A DNA stretch of 64,000 nt from Dyella silvae (GTDB lineage: Bacteria; Pseudomonadota; Gammaproteobacteria; Xanthomonadales; Rhodanobacteraceae), in the NCBI RefSeq assembly GCF_026421305.1, contig NZ_JAPJBQ010000006.1, positions 1-64,000 on the forward strand, given 5' to 3'. Positions 52,371 to 60,453 of this stretch are shown here, one piece after another. Position 1 is the stretch's first letter. The number at the start of each line of letters is the position of its first letter. Position numbers and translations under genes: made by a program. The notes beneath the pieces are model-generated. The model had not been told where the DNA came from and made no database searches. It worked only from the letters and a program-made list of their open reading frames with translations.

Positions 52371-53243
52371 TTAGTGATTCGGTGCTATCTGGCCAAAACG
52401 GCCGTTGCTGAAATCGGCGATGGCCTGGTGGATTTCCTCCATCGTGTTCATCACGAACGGACCACGGCCAACGATGGGCTCGTTGAGTGGTTCGCCGCTC
52501 AGCAGCAGCAAGGTGGCATCGGTATTGGCTTCGATCTTCAGATCCGTACCGTCGCGCTCGAAGGTCACCAGCTGCCCATCGCGCGCCACCTGCTGGCCAT
52601 TGACCAGCACCGTGCCACGCAGGACCACCAGCGCCGCCGTACGGCCGGCGGCCACCGGCAAGCGGAGCTCATGACGCTCGCGCAGACGGATATCCCACAC
52701 ATCGACAGGCGTGAAGGTTTGCGCGGGGCCGCGATGGCCGTCGTAGTCGCCTGCGATGACGCGCAACTGACCCGCGCCACCCGGCAACGCGACATCGGGA
52801 ATGTCGCGATTCAACAGGGTCTGATAGCGCGGCGCGCTCATCTTGTCCTTCGCGGGCAGATTCACCCACAGCTGCACCATGTCGAGCGTGCCACCGGTGC
52901 GGGTGAAGTCGCGTGAATGAAATTCCTCGTGCAGGATGCCCGAGGCCGCCGTCATCCATTGCACGTCGCCCGGGCCGATCTTGCCGCCGGCGCCGGTGGA
53001 GTCGCGGTGTTCCACCTCGCCCTCGTAGACGATGGTGACGGTTTCAAAACCCCGGTGCGGATGCTGACCCACGCCACGCGGCTGACTTGCCGGCTTGAAC
53101 GGCGCGGGGCCGGCATGGTCCAGCAACAGGAACGGACTCAGGTGGTCGCCGTGGGTGTCGTAAGAGAACAGCGAGCGCACCGGAAACCCGTCGCCCACCC
53201 AGTGGCCATGGGGCGCGCTGTAGATACCAAGCACCTTCTTCAT
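52371..53243 (-). CDS. pirin family protein (cupin quercetinase-like)
   Basis: A 290-residue bicupin. Metal ligands in the N-terminal cupin are His61, His63 ('QHPHRGFETVTIV'), His105 and Glu107 ('GILHEEFHS'), as in pirin and YhhW. 'PGDVQWMTAASGILHEEFHS' is the pirin signature. Relatives can oxidise quercetin; others act as regulators. The ATG at 53243 begins the standard 'MKKVLGIYSAPHGHWVGDGF'. It is divergent from the LysR gene, with the palindrome at 53341 between them. Confidence 0.9.
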   Translation of the reverse strand: MKKVLGIYSAPHGHWVGDGFPVRSLFSYDTHGDHLSPFLLLDHAGPAPFKPASQPRGVGQHPHRGFETVTIVYEGEVEHRDSTGAGGKIGPGDVQWMTAASGILHEEFHSRDFTRTGGTLDMVQLWVNLPAKDKMSAPRYQTLLNRDIPDVALPGGAGQLRVIAGDYDGHRGPAQTFTPVDVWDIRLRERHELRLPVAAGRTAALVVLRGTVLVNGQQVARDGQLVTFERDGTDLKIEANTDATLLLLSGEPLNEPIVGRGPFVMNTMEEIHQAIADFSNGRFGQIAPNH

Positions 53244-53340
53244 AAGCTTCTCCCGTGAGGTGGCCAGGGTGGCCACCGGTGTTGGGAGCAACGATAAGCT
53301 TGGAACGATGGTGCCGGTAGCCAGCAAGATTTATCCTTAG

Positions 53341-53358
53341 CGTTCTATCTATAGAACG
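53341..53358. promoter_or_regulatory. perfect palindrome, probable LysR operator
   Basis: CGTTCTATCTATAGAACG has perfect 8-bp arms around CT and contains an A-T-rich T-N11-A type core. It lies 15 bp before the LysR start and 98 bp before the pirin start, where an autoregulatory LysR site would be expected. Confidence 0.65.
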
Positions 53359-53372
53359 ATGAGGCGCCCGCC

Positions 53373-54275
53373 ATGCGCGATCTCAACGACCTGTATTACT
53401 TCGCCCAGGTGGTCGAGCACGGCGGCTTTGCGCCCGCCAGCCGAGCGCTGCACGTACCCAAGTCCAAGCTGAGCCGGCGGCTTGCCCTGCTGGAGGAGCA
53501 GCTCGGCGTGCGCCTGATCCAGCGTTCGTCGCGGCACTTTTCGGTGACCGAGATCGGGCAGGAGTTCTACCGGCACTGTCAGGCCATGCTGGTGGAGGCG
53601 GCCGCGGCGGACGAGGCCATCGAAACGCGCCGCGCGGAGCCGCAAGGCGTGGTGCGGCTCAGCTGCCCGGTGGCGCTGCTGCACGCGCGCGTCGGCGACA
53701 TGCTGGCGGAGTTCATGCTTCTGCACCCCAAGGTGACGCTGCTGCTGGAAAGCACCAACCGCCGAGTGGATGTGATTGCCGAAGGTTTCGACCTGGCCAT
53801 TCGCGCCCGCCCGCCACCGCTGGAGGACAGCGAGCTGGTGCTGCGCGTGTTCGCCGAACGCAGCTGGCGACTGGTGGCGAGCCCCTTGTTGATCGAGCAA
53901 CTGGGCGCACCGCAGGTACCGGCCGACCTGCATCGCTTTCCCACGGTGGACACCTGCCCACCCAGCGGCATCCACGTGTGGGAACTCACCGGCCCGGCGC
54001 AGGCACAGGCCGCGCTGCATCACACACCGCGGCTGGTTACCGACGACCTCATAGCGCTGCGTTCGGCGGTCATACGCGGCGTCGGGGTCTGCCAGCTGCC
54101 CAGCATGGTGGTGAGCGATGCACTGAAACAGGGCGAGCTGGTGGAATTGCTGCCTGGCTGGTCGCCGAAGGTTGGCATCGTGCACGCGGTGTTTCCGTCG
54201 CGGCGTGGACTGCTGCCGGCGGTGCGCGCGCTGATCGATTTCCTTGCGCAGCGCATGCAGGCAGCAGATGACTAG
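53373..54275 (+). CDS. LysR-family transcriptional regulator
   Basis: A 300-residue regulator. The winged helix-turn-helix (about 3-62) reads 'DLYYFAQVVEHGGFAPASRA' and 'VPKSKLSRRLALLEEQLGVR', and the effector domain spans about 90-295. It belongs to the CrgA-like branch (short 'RRVDVIAEGFDLAIRA' motif). It is divergent from the pirin/isochorismatase genes and probably controls them. Confidence 0.9.
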   Translation: MRDLNDLYYFAQVVEHGGFAPASRALHVPKSKLSRRLALLEEQLGVRLIQRSSRHFSVTEIGQEFYRHCQAMLVEAAAADEAIETRRAEPQGVVRLSCPVALLHARVGDMLAEFMLLHPKVTLLLESTNRRVDVIAEGFDLAIRARPPPLEDSELVLRVFAERSWRLVASPLLIEQLGAPQVPADLHRFPTVDTCPPSGIHVWELTGPAQAQAALHHTPRLVTDDLIALRSAVIRGVGVCQLPSMVVSDALKQGELVELLPGWSPKVGIVHAVFPSRRGLLPAVRALIDFLAQRMQAADD

Positions 54276-54340
54276 GCGCCACTGTCTCAACGATTGAGAC
54301 AGCCCACGGGTGCAATGCCGTTCCCGGACGGAGCGCGCCC

Positions 54341-56761
54341 ATGAATGCCTTGCCCAATCCCCTCGCCCAGCGCGCCGTGCGTCAGGACGGCGCGTTATCG
54401 GCGCCCGTCTCCGGCGGCGACCAGCTGGCCCGGCAGCTGACCAAGCGCTATGGCGACCGCATTACCGGATCGTTTGTGCTGCCCGGACGCGAAGGTCAGT
54501 TCGCCCCGCTCCCCGGCGATATGCCGCCGGCACTCGCGGACGCCTTGCGCAGCCGCGGCATTCATCAGCTCTACGCGCATCAGGCGCAGGCGTGGAATGC
54601 CACCGCGGCGGGCGAACACGTGGTGATTGCCACACCCACGGCCTCGGGCAAGTCGCTGTGCTACACGCTGCCGGTGATCAGCGCTGCCATCCGCCAACAG
54701 GCCAAGGCGCTGTACCTGTTTCCCACCAAGGCGCTGGCGCAGGATCAGGTGGCCGAGTTGCTGGAGCTCAATCAGGCCGGAGCACTGGGCGTGAAGGCCT
54801 TCACCTTTGATGGCGACACGCCGGGCGATGCGCGGCAAGCGATTCGTCTGCATGGCGATATCGTGGTGAGCAATCCGGACATGCTGCATCAGGCGATCCT
54901 GCCGCATCACACCAAATGGGCGCAGTTCTTCGAGAACCTGCGCTATGTGGTGATCGATGAAGTGCACACCTATCGCGGTGTATTCGGCTCGCACGTGGCC
55001 AATGTGCTGCGCCGGCTACAGCGTGTGTGTGCGTTCTATGGCGTGTCGCCGCAATTCATTCTTTGCTCGGCCACGATCGGTAACCCGGCCGAGCATGCGA
55101 GCGCCCTCATCGAGCAGCCGGTCACCGCCATCACCGAAAGCGGCGCGCCGGTGGGCGAGAAGCATGTGTTGCTGTGGAATCCGCCGGTGGTGAACCCGGA
55201 CCTTGGCTTGCGCGCCTCCGCACGCTCACAGTCGAACCGCATCGCTCGCACCGCCATTCGCGCGGGCTTGAAGACATTGGTGTTCGCCCAATCGCGGCTG
55301 ATGGTGGAGGTGCTCACCAAGTACTTGAAGGACGTGTTCGACAGCGATCCGCGCAAGCCACCGCGCATCCGCGCCTATCGTGGCGGTTATCTGCCCACCG
55401 AGCGCCGCGCCGCCGAGCGCGAGATGCGCGCGGGACACGTGGACGGGATCGTCAGCACCTCCGCGCTTGAGCTCGGCGTGGATATCGGCGCACTGGATGT
55501 GGTGGTGCTCAACGGCTACCCCGGCAGCGTGGCGGCGACGTGGCAGCGCTTTGGCCGCGCCGGCCGCCGTCAGCAGGCCTCGCTGGGCGTGCTGGTGGCG
55601 AGCAGCGATCCGCTCGACCAATACCTGGTGCGTCACCCGGAGTTCTTCCAGGGCGCACCGCCGGAACACGCGCGCATCGCGCCCGACCAACCCTTGATCC
55701 TGCTGGACCATATCCGCTGCGCTGCGTTCGAGCTGCCGTTCAAGGACGGCGAACTGTTCGGCCCGCAAGACGCCACACCCTGGCTGCAGGTGTTGTCCGA
55801 AGAAGGCGTACTGCATCAGGAGGGCGAGCGTTTTGAGTGGATCGCCGACAGCTACCCGGCCAATGCGGTGTCGCTGCGCTCGGTGGCCGACGGCAACTTT
55901 GTGGTGGTGGACCGCACCGACGGGCGCCAGACCATTGTGGCGGAAGTGGATTTCAGCGCCGCCTCGCTCACGCTGTACGAAGGTGCGATCCACATGATCC
56001 AGTCGGTGCCTTATCAGGTGGAACGGCTGGACTGGAACGGCCGCAAGGCGTACGTCACGCGCACGCATGTGGACTACTACACCGACGCCATCGATTACAC
56101 CAAGCTGAAGGTGCTGGAAGCCTTTGACGGCTCGCCGGCCGGCAGCGGCAGTGCGCACCACGGCGAGGTGCACGTGGCCCGCCGGGTCGCGGGTTACAAG
56201 AAGATCCGCTACTACACGCACGAGAACATCGGCTACGGGCCGGTGAATCTTCCGGACCTCGAACTGCACACCACCGCCGTGTGGTGGCAACTGCCGCAAC
56301 GTGCGCTGGATCAGGCCTTTGACCATCGCCAGCAGGCGCTCGATGGCTTCCTCGCCGCCGCCCACGCCCTGCATATCGTCGCCACCGTGGCCGTGATGGC
56401 CGAGGCACGCGACCTGCAGAAGGCGGTCGGCAGCGGCGACGGCGCATGGTTCGCCACGCCGGATGTGAACGGCCGCGCGCAGATCCGCTCGGGCTTTGGC
56501 GAAGGCGAGGCGGCGACGCTGGGCCCGTTCATTCCGACGCTTTATCTCTACGACGCCTTTCCCGGCGGCGTGGGGCTGAGCGCACCCTTGTTCGAGCGGC
56601 GCGAAGATCTGGTGCGACTGGCCCGCGAACTGGTGCACCGCTGCGACTGCCGCGCCGGCTGCCCCGCCTGCGTCGGCCCGGTACTTGCAGCCGATGAGCA
56701 GAACGAACACTCGCTGAAGTCGCTCGCCACGCGCGTGCTCGACCTGATCATCGCGTTATGA
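54341..56761 (+). CDS. mrfA: MrfA/YprA-type DEAD/DEAH-box DNA helicase
   Basis: An 806-residue superfamily 2 helicase. Walker A is 'ATPTASGKS' (97-105), the Walker B box DEVH (206-209), motif III 'LCSATIGNP', and the second RecA domain has 'STSALELGVDIGALDVVVLN' and 'RFGRAGRRQ'. The C-terminal DUF1998-like domain holds four cysteines (768, 770, 774, 777: 'CDCRAGCPAC') for a metal. This is the architecture of Bacillus MrfA (YprA), which with MrfB repairs mitomycin-type DNA damage. It overlaps mrfB by four bases. Confidence 0.9.
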   Translation: MNALPNPLAQRAVRQDGALSAPVSGGDQLARQLTKRYGDRITGSFVLPGREGQFAPLPGDMPPALADALRSRGIHQLYAHQAQAWNATAAGEHVVIATPTASGKSLCYTLPVISAAIRQQAKALYLFPTKALAQDQVAELLELNQAGALGVKAFTFDGDTPGDARQAIRLHGDIVVSNPDMLHQAILPHHTKWAQFFENLRYVVIDEVHTYRGVFGSHVANVLRRLQRVCAFYGVSPQFILCSATIGNPAEHASALIEQPVTAITESGAPVGEKHVLLWNPPVVNPDLGLRASARSQSNRIARTAIRAGLKTLVFAQSRLMVEVLTKYLKDVFDSDPRKPPRIRAYRGGYLPTERRAAEREMRAGHVDGIVSTSALELGVDIGALDVVVLNGYPGSVAATWQRFGRAGRRQQASLGVLVASSDPLDQYLVRHPEFFQGAPPEHARIAPDQPLILLDHIRCAAFELPFKDGELFGPQDATPWLQVLSEEGVLHQEGERFEWIADSYPANAVSLRSVADGNFVVVDRTDGRQTIVAEVDFSAASLTLYEGAIHMIQSVPYQVERLDWNGRKAYVTRTHVDYYTDAIDYTKLKVLEAFDGSPAGSGSAHHGEVHVARRVAGYKKIRYYTHENIGYGPVNLPDLELHTTAVWWQLPQRALDQAFDHRQQALDGFLAAAHALHIVATVAVMAEARDLQKAVGSGDGAWFATPDVNGRAQIRSGFGEGEAATLGPFIPTLYLYDAFPGGVGLSAPLFERREDLVRLARELVHRCDCRAGCPACVGPVLAADEQNEHSLKSLATRVLDLIIAL

Positions 56762-57642
56762 GCGCGCTTGCCGACAAATTGCGCGGACTGCGCAGACAAG
56801 CCGGTGTCGTGCCGCCAGCACCGGTGGCCGTAGCGAAGCGCGAACGCCCTGCACTGCCTGACAACATCAGTCAGCTACTCGGTATCCGCCGGCGTGCGCA
56901 AAACGCACCGCAGCGCCCGCAACGGCAAGAGTCTGCCTCGCTACCCGGCCAGACCATCGCCCCCGGCCTGCAGCTTTCCGAAACCAGCAGCGCATGGCCG
57001 CCATCGCCCTCGACGTTCCACGCCGCGTTTGCGCGACTCGATGAGGTGATCGCACCCGAACGGTTGCTGCTGTTCGACACTGAAACCACCGGGCTCGCCG
57101 GCGGCACCGGCACGCGCGCCTTCATGATTGGCGTGGCCGACTGGCACGAGGGGCGTTTTCGCGAGCGGCAACTGTTGATCACCACACTGGCCGCTGAGGG
57201 CGCCATGCTCGATTGCTTCGCGTCGTGGCTGCGGCCGGACTCGGTGCTGGTCAGTTACAACGGCAAGTCGTACGACTCGCCACTGCTCAAGACGCGCTTT
57301 CGCATGCACCAGCGTGCTTGCCCGCTCAACGGCCTTTCCCATATCGACTTGCTGCATCCCGTACGCCGCCAATGGCGCGGCGTGTGGGAAAACTGCCGCC
57401 TCGCCACTGCCGAGCGGCAACTGCTGCAAGTGGTGCGCGAAGACGATCTGCCGGGCGCGGAAGCACCCGCCGCATGGCTGGGCTTTCTGCGTGGCGGTTC
57501 GGCAGAGCCGCTGCATCGCGTGGCGCGCCACAACAGCCAGGACCTGCGAAGCCTCGGCGGCATCCTCGGCCATCTTGTGACGCAGAGCACGTCACTGCTC
57601 TGGGACACGTCGAAAACGTCAGTCCGGCGCAAGCAGAAGTGA
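56758..57642 (+). CDS. mrfB: MrfB/YprB-type 3'-5' exonuclease
   Basis: A 294-residue RNase H-fold nuclease with DEDDh catalytic residues: Asp107 and Glu109 ('LLFDTETTGLAGG'), Asp173 ('SYNGKSYDSPLL'), His258 and Asp262 ('HNSQDLRSL'). The N-terminal 95 residues are low-complexity and probably bind the helicase. Direct overlap with mrfA marks a two-gene repair operon, as in Bacillus, where MrfB acts with MrfA in a UvrABC-independent way on mitomycin lesions. Confidence 0.88.
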   Translation: MSALADKLRGLRRQAGVVPPAPVAVAKRERPALPDNISQLLGIRRRAQNAPQRPQRQESASLPGQTIAPGLQLSETSSAWPPSPSTFHAAFARLDEVIAPERLLLFDTETTGLAGGTGTRAFMIGVADWHEGRFRERQLLITTLAAEGAMLDCFASWLRPDSVLVSYNGKSYDSPLLKTRFRMHQRACPLNGLSHIDLLHPVRRQWRGVWENCRLATAERQLLQVVREDDLPGAEAPAAWLGFLRGGSAEPLHRVARHNSQDLRSLGGILGHLVTQSTSLLWDTSKTSVRRKQK

Positions 57643-57802
57643 CCAGTAAAACCCCTTGTTTTCAAGGTTCCTTACAGCTTGCTTAGTAACACTTCGAAAG
57701 CGCTGAACGCCAGGTATTTGCCATGCGATCCGGCCGAAAAAATTTCAGTCCGCATTAAGCGCCGGAATCACAGCATCACGCCCACGTTCACGGAGGTGTG
57801 TC

Positions 57803-58249
57803 ATGACCAAGCGCGCAGTAGTTAGTCGCATGTTGATGGGTTTTGCAGTAGCTGCTCTGGTGGCGGCGCCCATGGCGGCGTCGGCGCACGACCACGATGG
57901 TTGGGATCATGACGGCTACCGTCATGGCTGGGATCATGACCGCGACTATCGCGACCATGATGGCTGGCGCCATGAGGACTGGCGCCGCGATGGCGGGCAC
58001 CGCGAAGGCCACTGGAGCGGCGGCCGCTGGATCGCCGGCGCCCTTGTGGTGGGTGCCGTGGCAGGCCTCGTCGAGAACGCCATGGCTCCGCCACCGGCGC
58101 CCGTGTATTACGCGCCGCCGCCGCCGCCGCCGACCGTGGTCTATCGTCAGCCGACCACCGTCTACTACGAGAGCGCCCCTGTGGTCACTCGCACCGTCGT
58201 GTATGGCGCCCCGCAACCGGTGCGTTACGAAGACGATGATGGCCAGTAA
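57803..58249 (+). CDS. secreted His/Asp-rich protein with glycine-zipper segment
   Basis: A 148-residue exported protein. The signal peptide ends near residue 28 (AASA). The mature N-terminus (about 29-70) repeats His-Asp and Trp-Asp-His ('HDHDGWDHDGYRHGWDHD'), suggesting metal binding. A hydrophobic 'IAGALVVGAVAGLVENA' (glycine-zipper-like) follows, then a Pro-rich region with seven prolines and Tyr-rich ends. CGGAGGTG precedes the ATG. No named family; related proteins occur as hypothetical RcnB-like or envelope proteins. It is monocistronic, closed by a strong terminator. Confidence 0.75.
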   Translation: MTKRAVVSRMLMGFAVAALVAAPMAASAHDHDGWDHDGYRHGWDHDRDYRDHDGWRHEDWRRDGGHREGHWSGGRWIAGALVVGAVAGLVENAMAPPPAPVYYAPPPPPPTVVYRQPTTVYYESAPVVTRTVVYGAPQPVRYEDDDGQ

Positions 58250-58279
58250 GGCAAACCGCTAACGTAAGCGCGGTTGAAC

Positions 58280-58309
58280 AGAGCCCGGCGTGAGCCGGGC
58301 TCTTTCTTT
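58280..58309 (+). terminator. rho-independent terminator
   Basis: AGAGCCCGGC at 58280-58289 pairs with GCCGGGCTCT at 58294-58303 around GTGA, followed by TTCTTT. It ends transcription of the His/Asp-rich protein gene. Confidence 0.85.
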
Positions 58310-58444
58310 GCGTCCGATCTGGCCTCGCGCGTCGCCAACCTTCACATCCCGTTGGCGAGCACAGGTATGGAGTGCGTGGAGGTCCCCGGCCCGGCGAGGC
58401 GGGTGACGACACACGCTCTGCCAGCCCATCCAGAGGTCACGCCC

Positions 58445-58654
58445 ATGTCCGAGCACGTCTACAAGTCGGTGGAACTTACCGGTTCCTCGAAAGTAAGCAG
58501 CGATGATGCGATCAGGGCCGCCATCGAGCGCGCCTCGAAAACCATTCGCGACATCCGCTGGTTCCACGTGATCGAGACACGCGGGCATGTCGAAAACGGC
58601 AAGGTGGCTTACTGGCAGGTGACGTTGAAGATCGGCTTCACGCTCGAAGGCTAG
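58445..58654 (+). CDS. dodecin flavoprotein
   Basis: A 69-residue protein forming a beta-alpha-beta-beta fold that assembles as a hollow dodecamer binding flavin. '[20 protein letters not shown]', '[20 protein letters not shown]' and '[20 protein letters not shown]' are the family sequence; the Trp in '[11 protein letters not shown]' stacks on the flavin. The ATG at 58445 is taken because it starts the conserved strand; the longer frame overlaps the terminator. Dodecin buffers flavin and riboflavin breakdown products. Confidence 0.9.
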   Translation: MSEHVYKSVELTGSSKVSSDDAIRAAIERASKTIRDIRWFHVIETRGHVENGKVAYWQVTLKIGFTLEG

Positions 58655-58686
58655 AAGTACGTTGCCAACTCAGCGGCCTCTGAAGT

Positions 58687-58772
58687 TCGTCATTCCCGCG
58701 AAAGCGGGAATCCAGCGACTTTTAACTCCAAAGAGCAGAGGCGCTGGATTCCCGCTTTCGCGGGAATGACGA
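58687..58772. repeat. long perfect inverted repeat between dodecin and pip
   Basis: Arms 58687-58717 and 58742-58772 are complementary over 31 bp without a mismatch, with a 24-base loop. Each arm is itself palindromic (CATTCCCGCG/AAAGCGGGAA). It lies between convergent genes, so it can act as a bidirectional terminator, and it is one of the CGTCAT...ATGACG repeat family found several times here. Confidence 0.8.
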
Positions 58773-58833
58773 GCAAGGTTTTGGCTTCTTGGAGCTCTGA
58801 GCCAACACCCGACCGAGTTATGACGTCAGCTCA

Positions 58834-59787
58834 TCAACAGTAGCGATCGGCAAGCGCGTCGGTCGCCTGTACCAGCGCGTCGACGATCGCCGGGTCGGCG
58901 GCGCTATGGCCAGCCAGCACAATGTGCAGCTTCGCCTCCGGCCACGCCGCCGCCAGATCGCACGCGCTCTTTACCGGGCAGATGATGTCGTAGCGGCCAT
59001 GCACGATGGCAGCCGGGATGGCGCGAACGCGGTCGATGTCCCGCAATAGCTGGTTCGGCTCCAGAAAAATCTTGTGGCGGAAATAATGCGCTTCCGCCCG
59101 CGCCACGCTGATGGCCACGTGGGGATTTTCGAAGTTGCCCGGCTCGTCCGGGTCGTGCAGCAAGGTGGTGCTGCCACCTTCCCAGTTGCCCCACGCCATG
59201 GCGGCGGCAAGACGCACCGCCTGGTCATCGCTGTCCAGGCGCCGCCAGTACGCTTCGACCAGATCGTCCTGTTCTTCTACCGGGATGTGAGCGAGATAAC
59301 GCGCCCAGCGCTCGGGAAAGATCTGCGAGGCGCCACCGTCGAGCTCGTTGAACCAACGCAGTTCCGGCGGCCGCCCCAGGAAGATGCCGCGCAGCACCAG
59401 CCCCAGTACGCGCTCCGGATGCGCCTGTGCGTAGGCCAGCGCCAGCGTCGAACCCCACGAACCGCCGAACACGGCCCAGCGCTCGATCTCCAGATGCTCG
59501 CGGATCGCTTCAATATCCGCCACGAGATGCCACGTGGTGTTGTCTTTCAGCTCCGCATGCGGCGTCGACTTGCCCGCACCACGCTGATCGAACAACACGA
59601 TGTGGTATCGCGCGGGATCAAAGAAGCGCCGGTGGAACGCAGACAACCCCGCACCCGGTCCGCCGTGCAGGAACACCACCGGGAGGCCATGCGGATTGCC
59701 GCATTCCTCGATGTACAGCTCGTGGAGGTCGTCCACTTTGAGCCGGTGGGTGCGAAACGGTTCGATCTCGGGGTATTGCTCGCGCAC
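58834..59787 (-). CDS. pip: proline iminopeptidase
   Basis: A 317-residue alpha/beta-hydrolase that removes N-terminal proline from peptides. Catalytic residues are Ser110 ('FGGSWGSTLAL'), Asp267 ('HGRYDIICP') and His294 ('AGHSA'). 'HGGPGAGLSAFHRRFFDPA' and 'DQRGAGKSTPHAELKDNTT' are the bacterial Pip signatures of the S33 family. The start at 59787 begins 'MREQYPEIEPFRTHRL', the usual N-terminus. It is monocistronic. Confidence 0.93.
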   Translation of the reverse strand: MREQYPEIEPFRTHRLKVDDLHELYIEECGNPHGLPVVFLHGGPGAGLSAFHRRFFDPARYHIVLFDQRGAGKSTPHAELKDNTTWHLVADIEAIREHLEIERWAVFGGSWGSTLALAYAQAHPERVLGLVLRGIFLGRPPELRWFNELDGGASQIFPERWARYLAHIPVEEQDDLVEAYWRRLDSDDQAVRLAAAMAWGNWEGGSTTLLHDPDEPGNFENPHVAISVARAEAHYFRHKIFLEPNQLLRDIDRVRAIPAAIVHGRYDIICPVKSACDLAAAWPEAKLHIVLAGHSAADPAIVDALVQATDALADRYC

Positions 59788-59874
59788 GGGGCTGCTCCTC
59801 TTGTGACATCGTCGGACTATGAAGACGGACTCTTAGAGCCCGCTCAAATGCTCAACGCGCTCTCATCAATGCGT

Positions 59875-59996
59875 CACCGTCATCCCAGCGAAAGCTGGAA
59901 GCGCTTCACAACAGCCGAAGGCTGGTCATCCAGTGACTTTCGGTTTCTTGTGGCGCTTAAAGGCACTGGATCCCAGCTTTCGCTGGGATGACGGTG
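59875..59996. repeat. inverted repeat of the CACCGTCATCCC family
   Basis: Arms 59875-59898 and 59973-59996 are complementary over 24 bp without mismatch; the 74-base loop contains a second smaller stem (CCAGTGAC/ matching block of CACTGGATCC). Both ends carry CACCGTCATCCC, the repeat seen at 20688, 32460 and 49230. It fills most of the 285-bp gap between pip and the next minus-strand gene. Confidence 0.75.
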
Positions 59997-60072
59997 AGGG
60001 ATTTATACGGGCACATCAAGACGTGAAACAAGGGCTTTCAAAAGGGCCCTGCTTCGTGCGTTGCGCTTCAAA

Positions 60073-60450
60073 TTACTTGGCGACAGCCGAGCACCCCGCC
60101 ACGACCAGTTTTGCATCCGGCCCGGCCGTCATGTCGTACAGGTCGCCGTGATCGCCCTTGGTCCACCACGTGTAACGATCCGCCATGTACTTCACGCCGG
60201 AGGCGGCCATGGTGTTGACGAACAACATCGCCTTGCCGTCCACCGGCACCAGCGCAAAGCTCTGACCGTCGCGGCTGTTCCAATAGGTCACCTGCAACGA
60301 TTTGCCGCCCTCGCACTGATACGCCCGCAACATCGGCGCCTCCACCTGCACCTTGGTCACTGTCAACGGTGCCGCCGCCATGGCTACAGGGGCGCACAAC
60401 AACGCGACACCGCGCAAAAGATTGGCAGCCACGCTACGCATCTTCTTCAT
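60073..60450 (-). CDS. MliC/PliC-like putative lysozyme inhibitor
   Basis: A 125-residue exported protein with a signal peptide (about 1-26). The mature domain resembles the MliC fold: 'AYQCEGGKSLQVTYWNSRDG' (Cys46), 'DGKAMLFVNTMAASGVKYMA', 'YTWWTKGDHGDLYDM' and 'VVAGCSA' (Cys120); Cys46-Cys120 is the expected disulfide. MliC proteins inhibit C-type lysozyme in the periplasm; the Ser of 'MAASGVKY' and the lysine-containing turn fit the inhibitor loop. Not a lipoprotein. It lies 3 bases after the serine-hydrolase stop, on the same strand, as the second gene of a pair. Confidence 0.65.
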   Translation of the reverse strand: MKKMRSVAANLLRGVALLCAPVAMAAAPLTVTKVQVEAPMLRAYQCEGGKSLQVTYWNSRDGQSFALVPVDGKAMLFVNTMAASGVKYMADRYTWWTKGDHGDLYDMTAGPDAKLVVAGCSAVAK

Positions 60451-60453
60451 GAG

